From the NCBI GenBank assembly GCA_903813345.2, contig CAIIXF020000008.1, positions 4,781,341 to 4,845,340 on the forward strand: a stretch of DNA of 64,000 bases, in the 5' to 3' direction. A model generated the notes under the pieces. The model was not told the origin of the DNA, did not search any database, and saw only the letters and a list, made by a program, of their open reading frames with translations. Shown here one piece after another: positions 45,166 to 58,500 of the stretch (position 1 is the stretch's first letter; each line of letters opens with the position of its first letter). The position numbers were made by a program, and so were the translations under genes. This DNA comes from Owenia fusiformis. Lineage: Eukaryota; Annelida; Polychaeta; Sabellida; Oweniidae.

Positions 45166-48100
45166 TGTATACTCAATATTAACAGTTGTAATACTATACG
45201 GGTATCAAGTATGCTATATACATTATATGGCACAATTAACAGAGGTTTCCCTATGTGAGTTGAACACGCAGCTCTAATACATTAAATAATTACATAGTAA
45301 AGTACATCTTGGACAAACCCTTTGGCCAATAATGGTCCAAATCCGATGCATGAAATCAAAGTGAAACTACTTTCCATTGCATATATTCAAGAACCTTAAT
45401 TCTAGAAATGTTTGATGGAGCTCGTCGAGGAACACAATCATTAGTGTGGCTTTGATGTTTTACAACCTCTACGGTTCCTCTTACACCTCATCGTTGACAA
45501 CTGCTTTCCACCGGGAAATATATCATGGAGATGCAAACCCCTCAAATTCTGCCATGCTGCCTACTCATTGAATCTTTGGGTGAACGGGAATAGCGTTGAC
45601 TTACATGTACATCTATAGGCGAGTTATTGCTGGGCCCATCTTCGACTTCCAATTCAAGGTGGTTATATAACTATGCTGAAACCTTACGAATCGAGATGCA
45701 CTTGACCCCGAACGCTGGACCGAGGTTTCTTGCAATTGCTAGCATATTTAGTACAACCATCACGCATGGGAATCCCGTTCACAAGAGACAGACATGATAA
45801 AGTTGGGGCAAAAAATGTAAAATGTTAATTTTGTTTTAATAAAATAAAAAAAAATTAAAAAACTAATGGGTTTGTGTCCAACCATTTATTCAAAGGAAAT
45901 GTCTTGCACAAACCAAACTGAGCATATCATCAAACGATGTAAAGGACACAGTAAATGACACGGTGTAAAGTGGCGAAGGCCCGTCGTTCATTCTCGCCAT
46001 ATCTTGGTAGAACCTCTTTATATTTGAAGTATATTTTCTTTTATCATAGCTCTATGATTATTCGATAGTCATAACAACTTTCTTCGTTTATGATACACTT
46101 ATGCTTTTTTGTCTCCCGACTGACTTTCAAATCGTGATCAATACTAAAGAGAATACAACATGCTTTGTTATGTTATAGTTTATATTTTGCAAATCTTGCA
46201 AAACTTCAACTTTAAGTGTCACCACCACAAGTGGTGACATATTGTTAAAGTCTTCAACTTTTATGGACGGTGTTCGGCGGTCGACGTCTGTAACAAATGG
46301 CAGGTGTTGATATTTTGCTTGTATAGGTTTCTGTTTTTGTAGGTTTCTGATCGGAGTCAATCCTTTGACCACTATACTTCTTTACAGTGTCTGAATTTAT
46401 TATTGTTAACTTATGCTCAAAAAGGGCCAACTTTTGTCACATGGATGGAGCATATATGACAAGGGGACATATAACCCCGATGGACAATAGAACGTGTTAA
46501 ACTGGAAGCCTGACTGACTATAACATAAAAGCATCATTTTAAAACACTGGGCATCCTTTCGTCACTGCGTTAAAATACCCAGTGGGACTAAACATCCATT
46601 CAGCAGGTAGTTACTTGTCACCATTCCAAACCATTATTGGAAATATATACTCCCCTTAACAAAGTCCATTAACTCCATGGGTAAGGTGACGCTTGTTTTG
46701 CAATGTATCATATTATGTCATTATGTCCAATTAAAACGCTAGGTATCTATTAACTAACAAAACTGTCATTAAGCTTATATAAATACTCCATGTTATTGAA
46801 ACAATATAATACCTTGGACACGGTGTGTTATAGGATACCCTGTGCGGTATCTAAGCAGGTACGCATGTGACACCAAGATTTCGGAATGTAAATGCGAGAC
46901 AGGTTATACTTTAAATGCAAGTGTCACTCAATCTCACCCTTTAATACGTCAACTGTGGTGAAACGCTGGTTTTCAATTTCATGACATTAAAATATCAAAT
47001 ATACAATTTCATCTATCATACTTTTGAATATCCATATGGTGAAATTAATATAATATATAATTTCATTGAAATGTTTAATGGAATCGCATGTGAACTTTGA
47101 GTTTACGACTTTTGTTGACTCCATGTTAAATAGAAGTAATTATAGAGAGGCACAATATATCATATTTGAATGGCAATATCAACACCCAAACAACATCGAT
47201 AAAGCCCATCCATACATCCATAGAGTACGATACCAAGGACTGGAAAATCATATCTGTGTTGAATTGAACGATCCGTCCAGTCAATATACTTAATTTATGT
47301 TCCGAAGTCACTACTATATAATATATGCTCTATCGGACATTGATAGACAAAATAATACTGTATATTTTCTTACAAGTTATACTCACATTTGTTCCAACAT
47401 TTGTTTTAGATTCTCCATTCGATTCTCGACTTTCAGTTAACAAATTGAATGATTTATGATAGTTTCAGCAGAATATTCTGAGGTTTGAAATCACGAAGCT
47501 TTAAAAAGAACTTATTCAAAAGAATCGGAAGAGATTTTACCCCATTGGACACCGTAGGGCCTTCCGTCCGTAACCAAATGATCAAATGATTCGGAGTTTC
47601 CATACGTGAAACAATGTGAAACGAAAACTGGTATTATGATATCTATATTATTCATTAACAAAAAACTTTTACATGTAAGCTAAACTTAGACAGATGCATT
47701 CGAACCAACAGTTCACCCTCACAGCCATTGCAGAATTTGACACAATAAACCCAAATTGACAAAAATAAGACCATACATCTTGTCCACCATGAGACTACAG
47801 GCAGCACATGTCGATGAAACCCTCTATTGAAAAGGGTACATTTAGTCAAATGGCGGAATTGTAATATCCTAAAGTTTTGTTAACTATAATCTGACCGATT
47901 AGACTGATTTATTTATTGTGATTCATAAACGTAATATCTCGACATAGTTGTGGAAGGAAATATGACTGGACATCAAGAAACGGCGCCCTTAAAAACCCTT
48001 GAGGTACTTCAGAACTCAAAAGAGCGTCCCGTTATAACTGGATTACAATCTCATAGCGGACACACGAGTACACTTTAAAAATGAGTACAATTTTGATCCG

Positions 48101-51100
48101 GGAAAAATTTAGAATTGAGAAGTCATTCTCCAAAGCACCAAACATCATACCATCTTCGTTTCGAGACTTCGATCAACTTCAAAGGCGTTGTAACACAATT
48201 TGGAGCAACCGAAAGCTTGTGAATCAAGATGACATCATTCTTTCTTTTGGAAAGTCAAATATGGTCAACATTTCAAGGTCCATTTACAGTTGTTCTGGTC
48301 TGATTGGTGATTGGTGTAATGCTTGGTAGTTTGGAGTACAATAGAAAGTCCATATGTCTGAAATCCTTGTAGTATCTTTGATACACACACCCACACATGT
48401 ACAGACATCCGTATTGGGTTCTCGGCTTGAATGAACCCTAGAATTATAGTCACCACCTAGAACATCAATACACATCAAAATTATATGTGAGCGAATGCTT
48501 GTTATAATTCTAACAATAACCCATAAGGAACTCGTGGTGACGTACATGCTGGATGACACCGATGAATTAATTAATAAAAATCCGAAAATAAAACTTCACA
48601 AAGAATATAATAGTATATGGAATTCATTATGGACATTGCTATAATTTACTTGCGCCAGCAAAGTACTGTGAATTTCAATAGGGTCCTGGATGCCGTTTCA
48701 AAGTTCTGCATGATCTCAATGCGCCCATTATGATACCTACAACTATCACTGTTATTACAAACGACATCGATAGGCCTATTGAGAAAATAACTCTTTTCAA
48801 ATGTCATTCAATTTCAGCTAGACAGTTCGGAGTCGAAAACACAGGGGTTTTCATTTTAGAATCGCAGGTTAACTTCTCGAGAGCCCTTCAACATCCCATA
48901 CTTTCAATAGGCCATTACCATCATTGTAAATAGCGTAACACCCGCTGAATTTTGTAAAAATATTAATATCAATGTTTCAATTCATTAATTGCACATATTG
49001 CATGTTGTGAAATTTAGTTTGAATAACTGAACTCATTTTTTAGTGTGGGTTACTGTTGGAGTAATTAGACTGCTTTGTGTTGCTCGAAGCTACGAGCGTT
49101 CTGTCTCGTATTTTTTAGTCTCAAGTACTTTAGTACTAGTAACCTTTTGTTTCTTCACAAGTAAATTAGGTAAATCGAGAGAGAAATGCACAAATGTATT
49201 AATATCTTAGATTACTTAGAGTATGACCTTCAAATGAATAAAAAATCAAAAAGAACCACAATAGAAAAACAAAAAACAACGCTGACATTTAAAAACTATA
49301 AATATGTAAATTAAACTTATTGCACAAAGCAGTGACTAAAAGAATATGGAAACCAATGAAAAACTGTTTTTTCTTCGGGTGATTGGTGAATGCACGTGAT
49401 CTTGACTGGTTGATTTCTTACATATTACACATACGTGCCATTGGTATATGAATAATATCTATACAGCAAGACTAATTAAAATCCAATTAACAATCCCCTG
49501 CTTCGAAAGAGGGACCACTGCCTTTATCTTTACGTCCTTACGTTGGAAAATAAGTCAAGTAAATAATTACTTCATAAACATGTTCGCTCGACTTGCAAAA
49601 AGCGTTTGATAGGAACGCATACGCGTGTCCTGGTTATTTTAATTCACTTCACTCCCCTTTGCACCTTTGACTAAATTCATTTAGCTCAAAGTGAAAGTTT
49701 AATGAAGATGTTTTAGGTTTATTTAGTGACAGATGCCTTCCTCTCCCGTCACACCGTGGCAGATGAGACAACCTTCCTCAAGGGTCATTTTCCACTGCTA
49801 TACTCTTTCACAAACACTGACTGAGCTTTTCAAAACTATCCATGAAAACTAAATGAATTGGACAATGGCTGCAGGCCTTTACTGAATTTCAATCCACTAA
49901 TTTTGATAATGAGACTGTTTTGATAAGAAATTTGTCTCATTAATAGAATCCTTGAAGTAATAGAGAGTGGATATACCACAATCTCAATACCATTAGTTAC
50001 GCCTCACTTAGTAGAAGTTATATTGAATCACGTTGCCATACGCTACCTGTTTACAGGTGTTGGCCCCCAATTTCTAGTCATTAATAGCTACAAATATGTC
50101 GTCTGTTGGCAAATGCCGGTATAAAGATTTTTTAGATCCCAGATCCTGAGTTCGACTTACGAGCAAATTACAGACAACAAATAGTTCTAATTTAAACAGT
50201 TTGTATGGAGTCTATAGCACATTTTAACGTTAATAACGTTTTTAAAATTTGCAAGATTTCTTCTTTAATATGATAATCTTCTTGTATATCACAATGCCAT
50301 AACCAAAGCAATGTTTAAAAAGTGACATCCAAAATCTGGTGTCCAAAATCAGGGGTGTACATGTACAATATAAGGTGGACATATTTTGCTTATGACGTTG
50401 TATATCTATATATAAAACACATGTAAATAAATGTATAGTGACCCATGTGTCGGAGAGACTGACATATATAAGAGTCAATAAAGAAATATATTTCCTAAAT
50501 ATTCGGATTCACACAATGCCATTGGTCATCCTTACATAAAATACATAAGAAGACACAAGTCTTCTTATGTATATTTACTGAGTCTGTCGAGACTCTGAAC
50601 AAATATTTGAAGCTTCATTCATTGTGATTTCAGGGCAAAGTTTACATCAATTTTTGAATGAAATTGCTCAATTATATATTGCCAATAATACAACTAATAT
50701 TAGTATTTTGCGTCAGGAAACACAATACCCTGGACGATGATGACATATTCTGAAAGACAATAACATGAACTTCAGAAACCGTCTTTTTGAAATCTAAACA
50801 ATGAACATATTAGTAATATTGCTATAATTATGTTACCATCTATTAAGAAACATGGCTTTTCACACTTGGAAATACGTTTAAGAAAACAATCAAGTGTCAA
50901 GTGAAGCATCAGTTCCTACTTGCTATCTTAAAGATAAAAATCAAAATTACATCCTATGACTAGGTTCCGGAGTAATATATCTTATTTAGAACTTAGCTCA
51001 TTAGAAGACATTCATAAATAGTCGATCATTGAGAGCATTACATACTTAGGTCTCAATGTATACTTATTAAACCCAATTTACGACAATAGGACAGTCGTAC

Positions 51101-53781
51101 AAATTCAAATAAACTGCATATCGAGGGGTAATAAGAAGTTTGCCCATAAGCGGCAGACTTGCAATCAAAATAACGTAATTAGATAGAAAAATATTTCATT
51201 TCTGGTAATTGGTCTCAATGAGTTGCCCGATTGAATTGCACTGAAGAGTTTGTATATTAAAGGATTATAACCAAGGCATCAGCAACTCCAATTTTCAGTT
51301 CAATTGCCCGTATTTCGAACCCTGATCAGCACTAAACTCGCAACAAATTCAATTATGGTTGAATGAGGAAAATTTAAGAATGACTTATGGATCATTTTCT
51401 GTATTACCCTAAGCGGTATTAGTGACTTCGAACATTTGATGTGTGATGCTAAAGATCATAGCAAAACTGAAAATGTCCCCGGAGCTATACGAATAGAGCC
51501 AAATGATGTGATAAAATAGTACAAGGCCACTGGCTCATCTTAGATAATTACATCATGCCACTTTGTTTTCATCCATTTATCTACTCAATTCTTTCAAATT
51601 AGTTTAAGCATCCATGTTCATCATATTGTTATCGCGCTTTTGTTGAGTGTGCCTATCTGGCGCAATAGTTACATGATTAGACCCCGGCGTACATTCATTT
51701 ACTCCAACACAAGTTGATATGTTTCTTCAGAAATCCTATTACCATGATATCTGATTTCTGAATCAAAGAATACATAATTATATTATGAAACGTATGCCCC
51801 AAAGATCCGCAGTCTCAGATAAATGCAACTAATTTGATTGCTCAACAAAGCAACTGTAATAGTCCACAGAATTGTAATTCTAGCTCCTTTATGGAGAATT
51901 TACCAGTTTCTATTTCATTAAACTTAATTCTTTTCAGACATAATGACTTTTTAATTTGCTAAAAAACTGGAAAGATAAAACGCCATTGATATCGTGGAAT
52001 TAATTTAGAAGGCAAAATATAGAGATATAAAAGTGTCCTAATTGCAGAAGTTTTACTAATGATGTACAATGTTCCAGACAATCATGGGTACCACAGTATT
52101 TGATATCAAGCAATACACTTTAATATAGAAGCAATTAATTCTAAAAATATTATTGGAACTTTAGCTTTCAATGTACTGGGAACAATTATTGTTAACGTTG
52201 CTTTTGATGATTTTCACTCTCTGAAATGAATTATAGAATGCCTCGACATCCCATCTTCATTCTCAAGGTTTTCTTTGCTCCAACTTAACCACTTGGAATT
52301 TGAAGATGTCAACTTCCAAAGGCTGATTATTATATGATTGGCACATCTTTTGTATTTTAATTCTCAGTTGAAAAACTCTCTCTATTTCGGATATTAGATC
52401 AGGCCAATATTTAGCAAATTGCCATGTTTCACAAAAATCATTTTGGTATAGTTTCATCAGACGGATGAAACTCACCAGAGACAATTTGTGCATAAGGCAG
52501 ATTGGCTGGTAGAGCCTTATGTAATAGAGCACGTATCAGGCAAATTGGAAACCAGCCCCGGATGTATTAAGGAACTGATCGCGTTTCTTGATCTGATTTG
52601 AAAATCAATACATGACTCTAACTTGGTTGAATCATTCTTTAATGAACCATTTTGACATAGAGACGCCACAAACGCCCCCCCCCCTGCGTCATTCTATTAT
52701 AACTATATTCTTTTGACCATATCGATAAATGTTATTGAATACAACACCAACTTTACAATTTTCTCATTATGTAGGGAAAACGAATGTTCTGTGCATTATA
52801 TTATTAATGATCCCTATCAGTTAATTAACGTTGATTCCCGTATAAGATGCCGGATTAGCAAGATATATGAAACATGTGTAATGTTAATTAACGAAGACTT
52901 AAGAACCATTAATACTGTTACTAATGTAATAAATTGAACAGTATAAATCCAGTCTAAGTCAGTAGTTCTTTCAGGATTTCTTGCTATCTTTTCTTCATAG
53001 ACAATGAAACACAAAGGAGAAATTTATCAAAACATTTTTATTTTCTATCGTCTATTTTACAAATCGTCAAAGTGGTTCACAATATTGTTAATGACATATG
53101 TTTAGTACTTCCATGTAAGGAAAAATAAAACACATCCCTCTACAGTAAAATGGAATCCGAATATTGGAGACGATCTTGCTCAAGACACAATGCTCATTGG
53201 ATGTTTCGATCTCAAAACTATTATTGTAAAGATTCATCTTTGGAATTTCCACCTTACAATGCTAAACCTAAATTCATTTGGGCATTCTATCACTTTGGTT
53301 CAGAATGGTATCAAATTTGTTCTTATATGGGACCTCGTCATATGATGCACGTAAAAAGTAGGGGGCCTAAAGGTGAACCTTGCTGAACAATTCACTTAAT
53401 ATCGTAATCTGAATAATGCGTTTTTCTGTTTGTATATAAGGTTGGCGATATACTTTCATACTACATGGTGGGCTAAAAACGTCTACTTTTTATGTAAGCC
53501 ATACATTTCGACAATATTTTTGCTAAAAATTATGCAGTATTCAGTTATTTTCCACCCTTTGTAATGAATACCAGAAATTATCAGTTGTATATTTTGATTA
53601 TGTTTCAATTCGCTGTTGTATCGAAGTCTTGGTAATTTGGTATCGTACTGGGAGAATTGATATACTAGTATTTAGACTAGGATGATTCAGGTATAATATC
53701 TAGATTACTTATACATGTGTCTGTTAGACCCCCTAGTCGGAGAGATTATACCATATCATTATAAGTGTACATAGTACTATT
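45166..53781. other. Long gene-poor stretch
   Basis: No exon with convincing splice sites or a recognised family. Small open frames with ATG starts at 47066 (75 codons), 48081 (82 codons) and 53150 (78 codons) are unrecognised and unsupported. One perfect hairpin is listed separately. Confidence 0.4.
50541..50572. repeat. Perfect 14-bp hairpin
   Basis: ATACATAAGAAGAC at 50541-50554 is exactly inverted at 50559-50572 with a 4-base loop ACAA. Confidence 0.85.
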
Positions 53782-53992
53782 CACTCTACTATACCTTGCA
53801 TTTGGTGTTCATGAGCAACTCATTTGGCTTAATAGTAATGATGTATTATTTGTTTTTATTTGTCTGTACCTTATTAATGGTTTATCGGAAGACTGTTAGT
53901 TGTTAATAAGGTACTTTCAAAAATATATTAAACAATACAATTAAACCAACATAGTATCTTATGCATTTCGAGGGGTTAGGTATAGCAGAGTG
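53782..53992. mobile_element. 211-bp MITE, copy 2, inverted
   Basis: Same length as, and an inverted homologue of, the element at 19783-19993: the ends are CACTCTACTATACCT and its near inverse, and the interior shares GAGCAACTCATTTGGCTTA-type sequence. TATT flanks both sides (4 bases; a 5-bp duplication is not exact here). Confidence 0.85.
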
Positions 53993-55045
53993 TATTGCGG
54001 ACCAATTAAAGAGAATCAGTTCCAGGCTGAAATAAACAATGTGCTCATTTGCTTGGAATATTGTGTAAACACGGCTCGTCTAGATTTTGTTCAACCTACC
54101 ATAGCGGATGTTGCGCCATTTTGTTTTCAATACTGACGTATCCGTATCCTATGACAAGAGGCTGTGACTTTACAAGCAAAATGTACAAGTGTACGAATGA
54201 TTCATTACGATTTCAAACAAATTGTCTTCCATAAGATTCATGGTTTCTTATCAATGGTGAACTTATTTCAGATTCAAATGTAAAAATTTGTAAAAACCTC
54301 CGAATGATAAATGTGGATATCCACACTATGTAAATAGAACCAAAGGTGTCCATTTTGGTAACCCACGTCTTCTCTGTCATTCTAGTTGCGATGCAAAGAT
54401 AGAGATCCGTTGAACATCACAATCAATGGTGCTTACATACAGTGAATTGAAGAATCGAGACTGAAGATTACTCCCTATCGCTTACCGGTTCCAAAAGATG
54501 GCGCTAGTATCGGACTAAATAAGGTTAACGCAACTTTTCTGTCGACGTGATCAGATCAAAAAGTGAGAGATGATAATAATAGTGGAATTTGTTTTTTAAT
54601 AAACTTATTTTCATTGGCGTGGTTTCGGTAATTAACCAACGGCAAATCTCCGCCCTCCCTTCTAGCATAATATATACCTACATGTAATTACAGATCTGTA
54701 TAGTAAAGTCGCTAATACAAACTTATATTAGTTAAATCAAAATTAATCGCTATTTACAAAGACCCAACCTATGTAACCTTACATCAAGGTTTCCCCTTTT
54801 AATTATATATAATTATAACGATATAAATTTATACAAACTCTTTAACGAACATACCTCTTAGTTATTTATAAACTAGTCTCAATAAAAAGCAAGTTATATT
54901 TATAATGCAACGTATTAAAATCAGCTGATAAAGAATTTGAAATGTGACAATTATGTCTAGTCTAAAAATAAAAGGTACATTTGCATTTAAGTAAAGGTTA
55001 AATTTTCAAGAATCAATGGCACGAATGAATTAGAAAAATAAAATT
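53993..55045. other. Non-coding, nothing firm
   Basis: A 61-codon ATG-started frame at 54049 is unsupported. Otherwise nothing is seen. Confidence 0.35.
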
Positions 55046-55533
55046 GTTACAACACGTGATTGGAAAGCACAAATGGCTACAGTGGAAAAGCGAAGCAACT
55101 CATATTTTCTGTTAAACCAAGTGATATGAGCAAAACGTTGCATTATTTCGATTTACTTATGCATGGAGACCTAAAACAAGAGTTTGGGATTCTCCAAAGG
55201 CAAGTCTTCTCACCATGCATCTCTTCATTGACTTGACTTGACTTGACATTTCAGTGGGACCCAATTTAAAATGACAGAGAAAATTTGATATTTCGAAAAT
55301 GTGAAGCTTAGTGTAAATGTTAAACGTAATAAAAGTGTTACAACACGTGATTGGAATTCAATGAAAGCACAGATGGCTACTGTGGAAAAACGAAACAACT
55401 CCTATGCATTTCTGTTAAACCAAGTTATACGAGCACGACATTTCAGTGGGACCTATTTACTCTTACACTTCCAGAGAAAATTAGATATTTCGAAAATGTG
55501 AAGCTATAATGTCAATGTAAAACGTAAATGATA
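55046..55533. repeat. Tandem duplication, one copy with a 110-bp extra segment
   Basis: Two copies start GTTACAACACGTGATTGGA at 55046 and 55337. The first copy holds an extra stretch of about 110 bases (roughly 55140-55249) ending in four TTGAC units, absent from the second. Both end ATTTCGAAAATGTGAAGCT. The open frame across the second copy (TTRDWNSMKAQMATVEKR) is partly kept in the first, so old coding origin is possible but not shown. Confidence 0.7.
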
Positions 55534-58500
55534 TACATAATATAAATATATTTTGAGCAATGCCCGACTCAATATTGTTTATTGTTGAAATTCTTATTTT
55601 GGAACACCCAAATTGATATTTTAAACCACTTGTCACTGTTGGCTCACGTAAAGCTGTCAAGAGGTGATTGTTTGTTACCGATAGAGGAACCTTTTGTCCA
55701 AAAGAGCATCCAAAAAGTTTTGTGAAGTACTTAATACACGATATTTTTATATGTAAACACCTAAAGTATCACATTCTTAGTGGGTATTATCTCAGATCTC
55801 CTCTTAGAGCTACTTCAGCCGTTTGCTCAAACATTTACTTTTCTCTGACACGACGAATTTGTCGAGGTGTAAGCTTCAAATCTTTGGGCCATTCAGTCAT
55901 GATGTTCAAAAATATAATCAAAGACCTAGACCACTTCATGTAATACGAGGATTCTTTCTTAACCAAAAAGGATCATTTTGTTAGATTTTTCTTTGGTTTG
56001 TTACTGAGCTACTTAATCTTAAGCCCCACCACCATTCATTGCTAAATTCTATTTAATAGGCACTGTTTACTCTCTTTAGAACTGAAAAGATTTTGATATG
56101 AACACCTTTACAAAAATATGGATGTATTTCAAGTACGACTTTGCTGACAAGTGTTTGAGAAATATCAGTGACAATTGGCCTTTAGTTATTTCAATTTTAC
56201 ATTAAAGATAATTTATTTCACAAATCGAAGTTTTTAGAAGATAAACACTTGTATCGTTCTCGTCAAAAGGATCAGTGTTTCAAACTAATCAGATTCCAGG
56301 AGCAATTATTTTAGAATAAGCGTCTTTTTAAATGCACTGGTTTGTTATCTTTCAAAACAATTCTTCATTTTTGGACATCATTTTGTTTAATGTGTGACAT
56401 TTAAGATACATTTTTGTATTTTCTTAGCATTAATGTTGTGTCTTAGGTCATCGGCACTAGAGGCTATGGGGAAATCACCAAAACTTACCGAAATTCAGAT
56501 CCCTAAACTCTCCTGTTAAGGACCTTGCAAAACGAACTTGTTAAAGGACCTGTTCAAAATTCATCACCTGGAAGTTGACTCAACAAATGACCATACCTTG
56601 GAATCCGAAGTTCAATTTCAGAGACTTTGCGAAAGCGTTTGACCGGTTTATGTAGAATTAGAGATCGATGTTATTCGGATTGTCCCTGGATTAGCTCCTA
56701 TATAGTGTCAACACCCTTTTGGATTTAATATCCTATTAATAAAAATGTGAGTGAAAAATTAAATTCATAAAAGCTGTAAAGTCCATGGCTCGAGATATGC
56801 ATTCTGATTACATACTTATTTCCAGTCATTTGGATCTGGGTGCTTTGTTATCTTAATTTTCAAAAAGAGGTACAATCAAAGGATTGGTTGGCATCGATAT
56901 GTTTTTCTTAAACCAGTCATAAAAAAAATTCTGAAAATTTTACACATCGTCAATTGAATGATCATATTTTGAATGGTAATAATTTAATTTGAATAAGATA
57001 TGTATATACTTTTCTCTATATTGTCTGAGAACACATCAGACACTTCTTTTGTTCTTGGTATCATATGTTCGGAATGAAATGTAACAACTATCCGAACCTC
57101 ATTGGAACAAAATGACATATACACAACGTGTTTATGTCTCTCAATATTGTAATTGTACAAAGGAATTTTTTTCATTTTAAAAAGTATCTTGTTAATGAAA
57201 TAAAAGGTTTACTTTAACTTTAAGGTTGAACTGTTCTCGTTCAGACAAAACGGACGTTCAATCAGATATATTATTTCCAAATGGCAATTATTCTACCAAC
57301 TGCTGCTCGGCAATTTTAATACCAAAGAAAAAGTAACAATATCGAATAATCGACTCAAAATCCTCTTGTGAATGGCCAAGTGGGTATGCCATATCAAAGA
57401 ATATTGCTTCTAAAATAAAGCAGATCATGATATTGATGATAAGCTACTTTTGACACAAAATGTGCATTAGGATCTGAAAGGATTGATTTGAAAATGAGAC
57501 GTTTCAATCTTCCTTCTCTGTAGTTAAGTAGTAGTTGACTTTAAGACGATGGTATTAGACGTCAATTATCCCTTATTATCTTCGACACATTCTGGAGTCA
57601 GAACATGCCAAATTTAGTATGTACCATTGCGTTACCATGGCAACCAAGATTCCCCATTGAATCTAGGGCTTTGTGGAAACACTTCCCGGGGAGTTGTAGG
57701 AGGAGTAAAACGTTAGCTTAGGTAGATGCTATTTACTCAGTAAATTCCCCCACAAAACGTCAAAAAACATAGGTGCAGAAAGGCAATTTAGTTGACATCA
57801 AAATTGTTGTCTTCATTGTGTGCGTCAAGCCACGAATCTCCATATACGTAAACAGTATCTATTTGGATCACAATTGCAGATGACTATTACTATTTTTACA
57901 ACTATTTCAGAAATGTTAAAGCCAGACAGGTGTTTATTATAAACAAATATCTTCATTTCAAGGTTAACCCAGGAGAGAATGTATGAAGTGGCTGAAAGTG
58001 TGACTACCCTAGTCACAGGTGTGATCGGTCCCTATTAAGCACCCTTTCATAATTGTAACACAATTCACACTTGATTCTAATACCTGTATCGCACACATTT
58101 ACCACTGTTTGCATATTACTTAAACCTTTCTTACGACTGTTTAATAAGTGTTATATATTTCAGATGAACCATTTCCAGTGCCAATTGTGGGATGGATTGT
58201 TGTTGCACATGTATGGTACATTGTCCCTGGGCATTAGAAACCGAGCAATTGATCGCTAAAGCTTCTGTAGAAATAGTAAATACTTCTTATTATACCCTCA
58301 ATTCATCTCCAATACTCACTTTCTATTTTGACAAATTTTGAGGCCATATAGCTGAAACTATATTTATTTAACAAATCAGTGATATTCAATTGAATTGAAA
58401 ACCTGTATAAAACTATTATCCTTATTCTGAATTAACGACTTTGGATCTGATGGTCTCTAAAATAAGCATTTTAGTGGCGTCCAACAGCTTAAAGTTACGA

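Noticed and set aside
47066-47293. 75-codon ATG frame
   Set aside because: No recognised motif, no splice or promoter evidence, and a length expected by chance.
48081-48329. 82-codon ATG frame
   Set aside because: Composition is somewhat protein-like, but there is no family, no poly(A) signal in place and no splice support.
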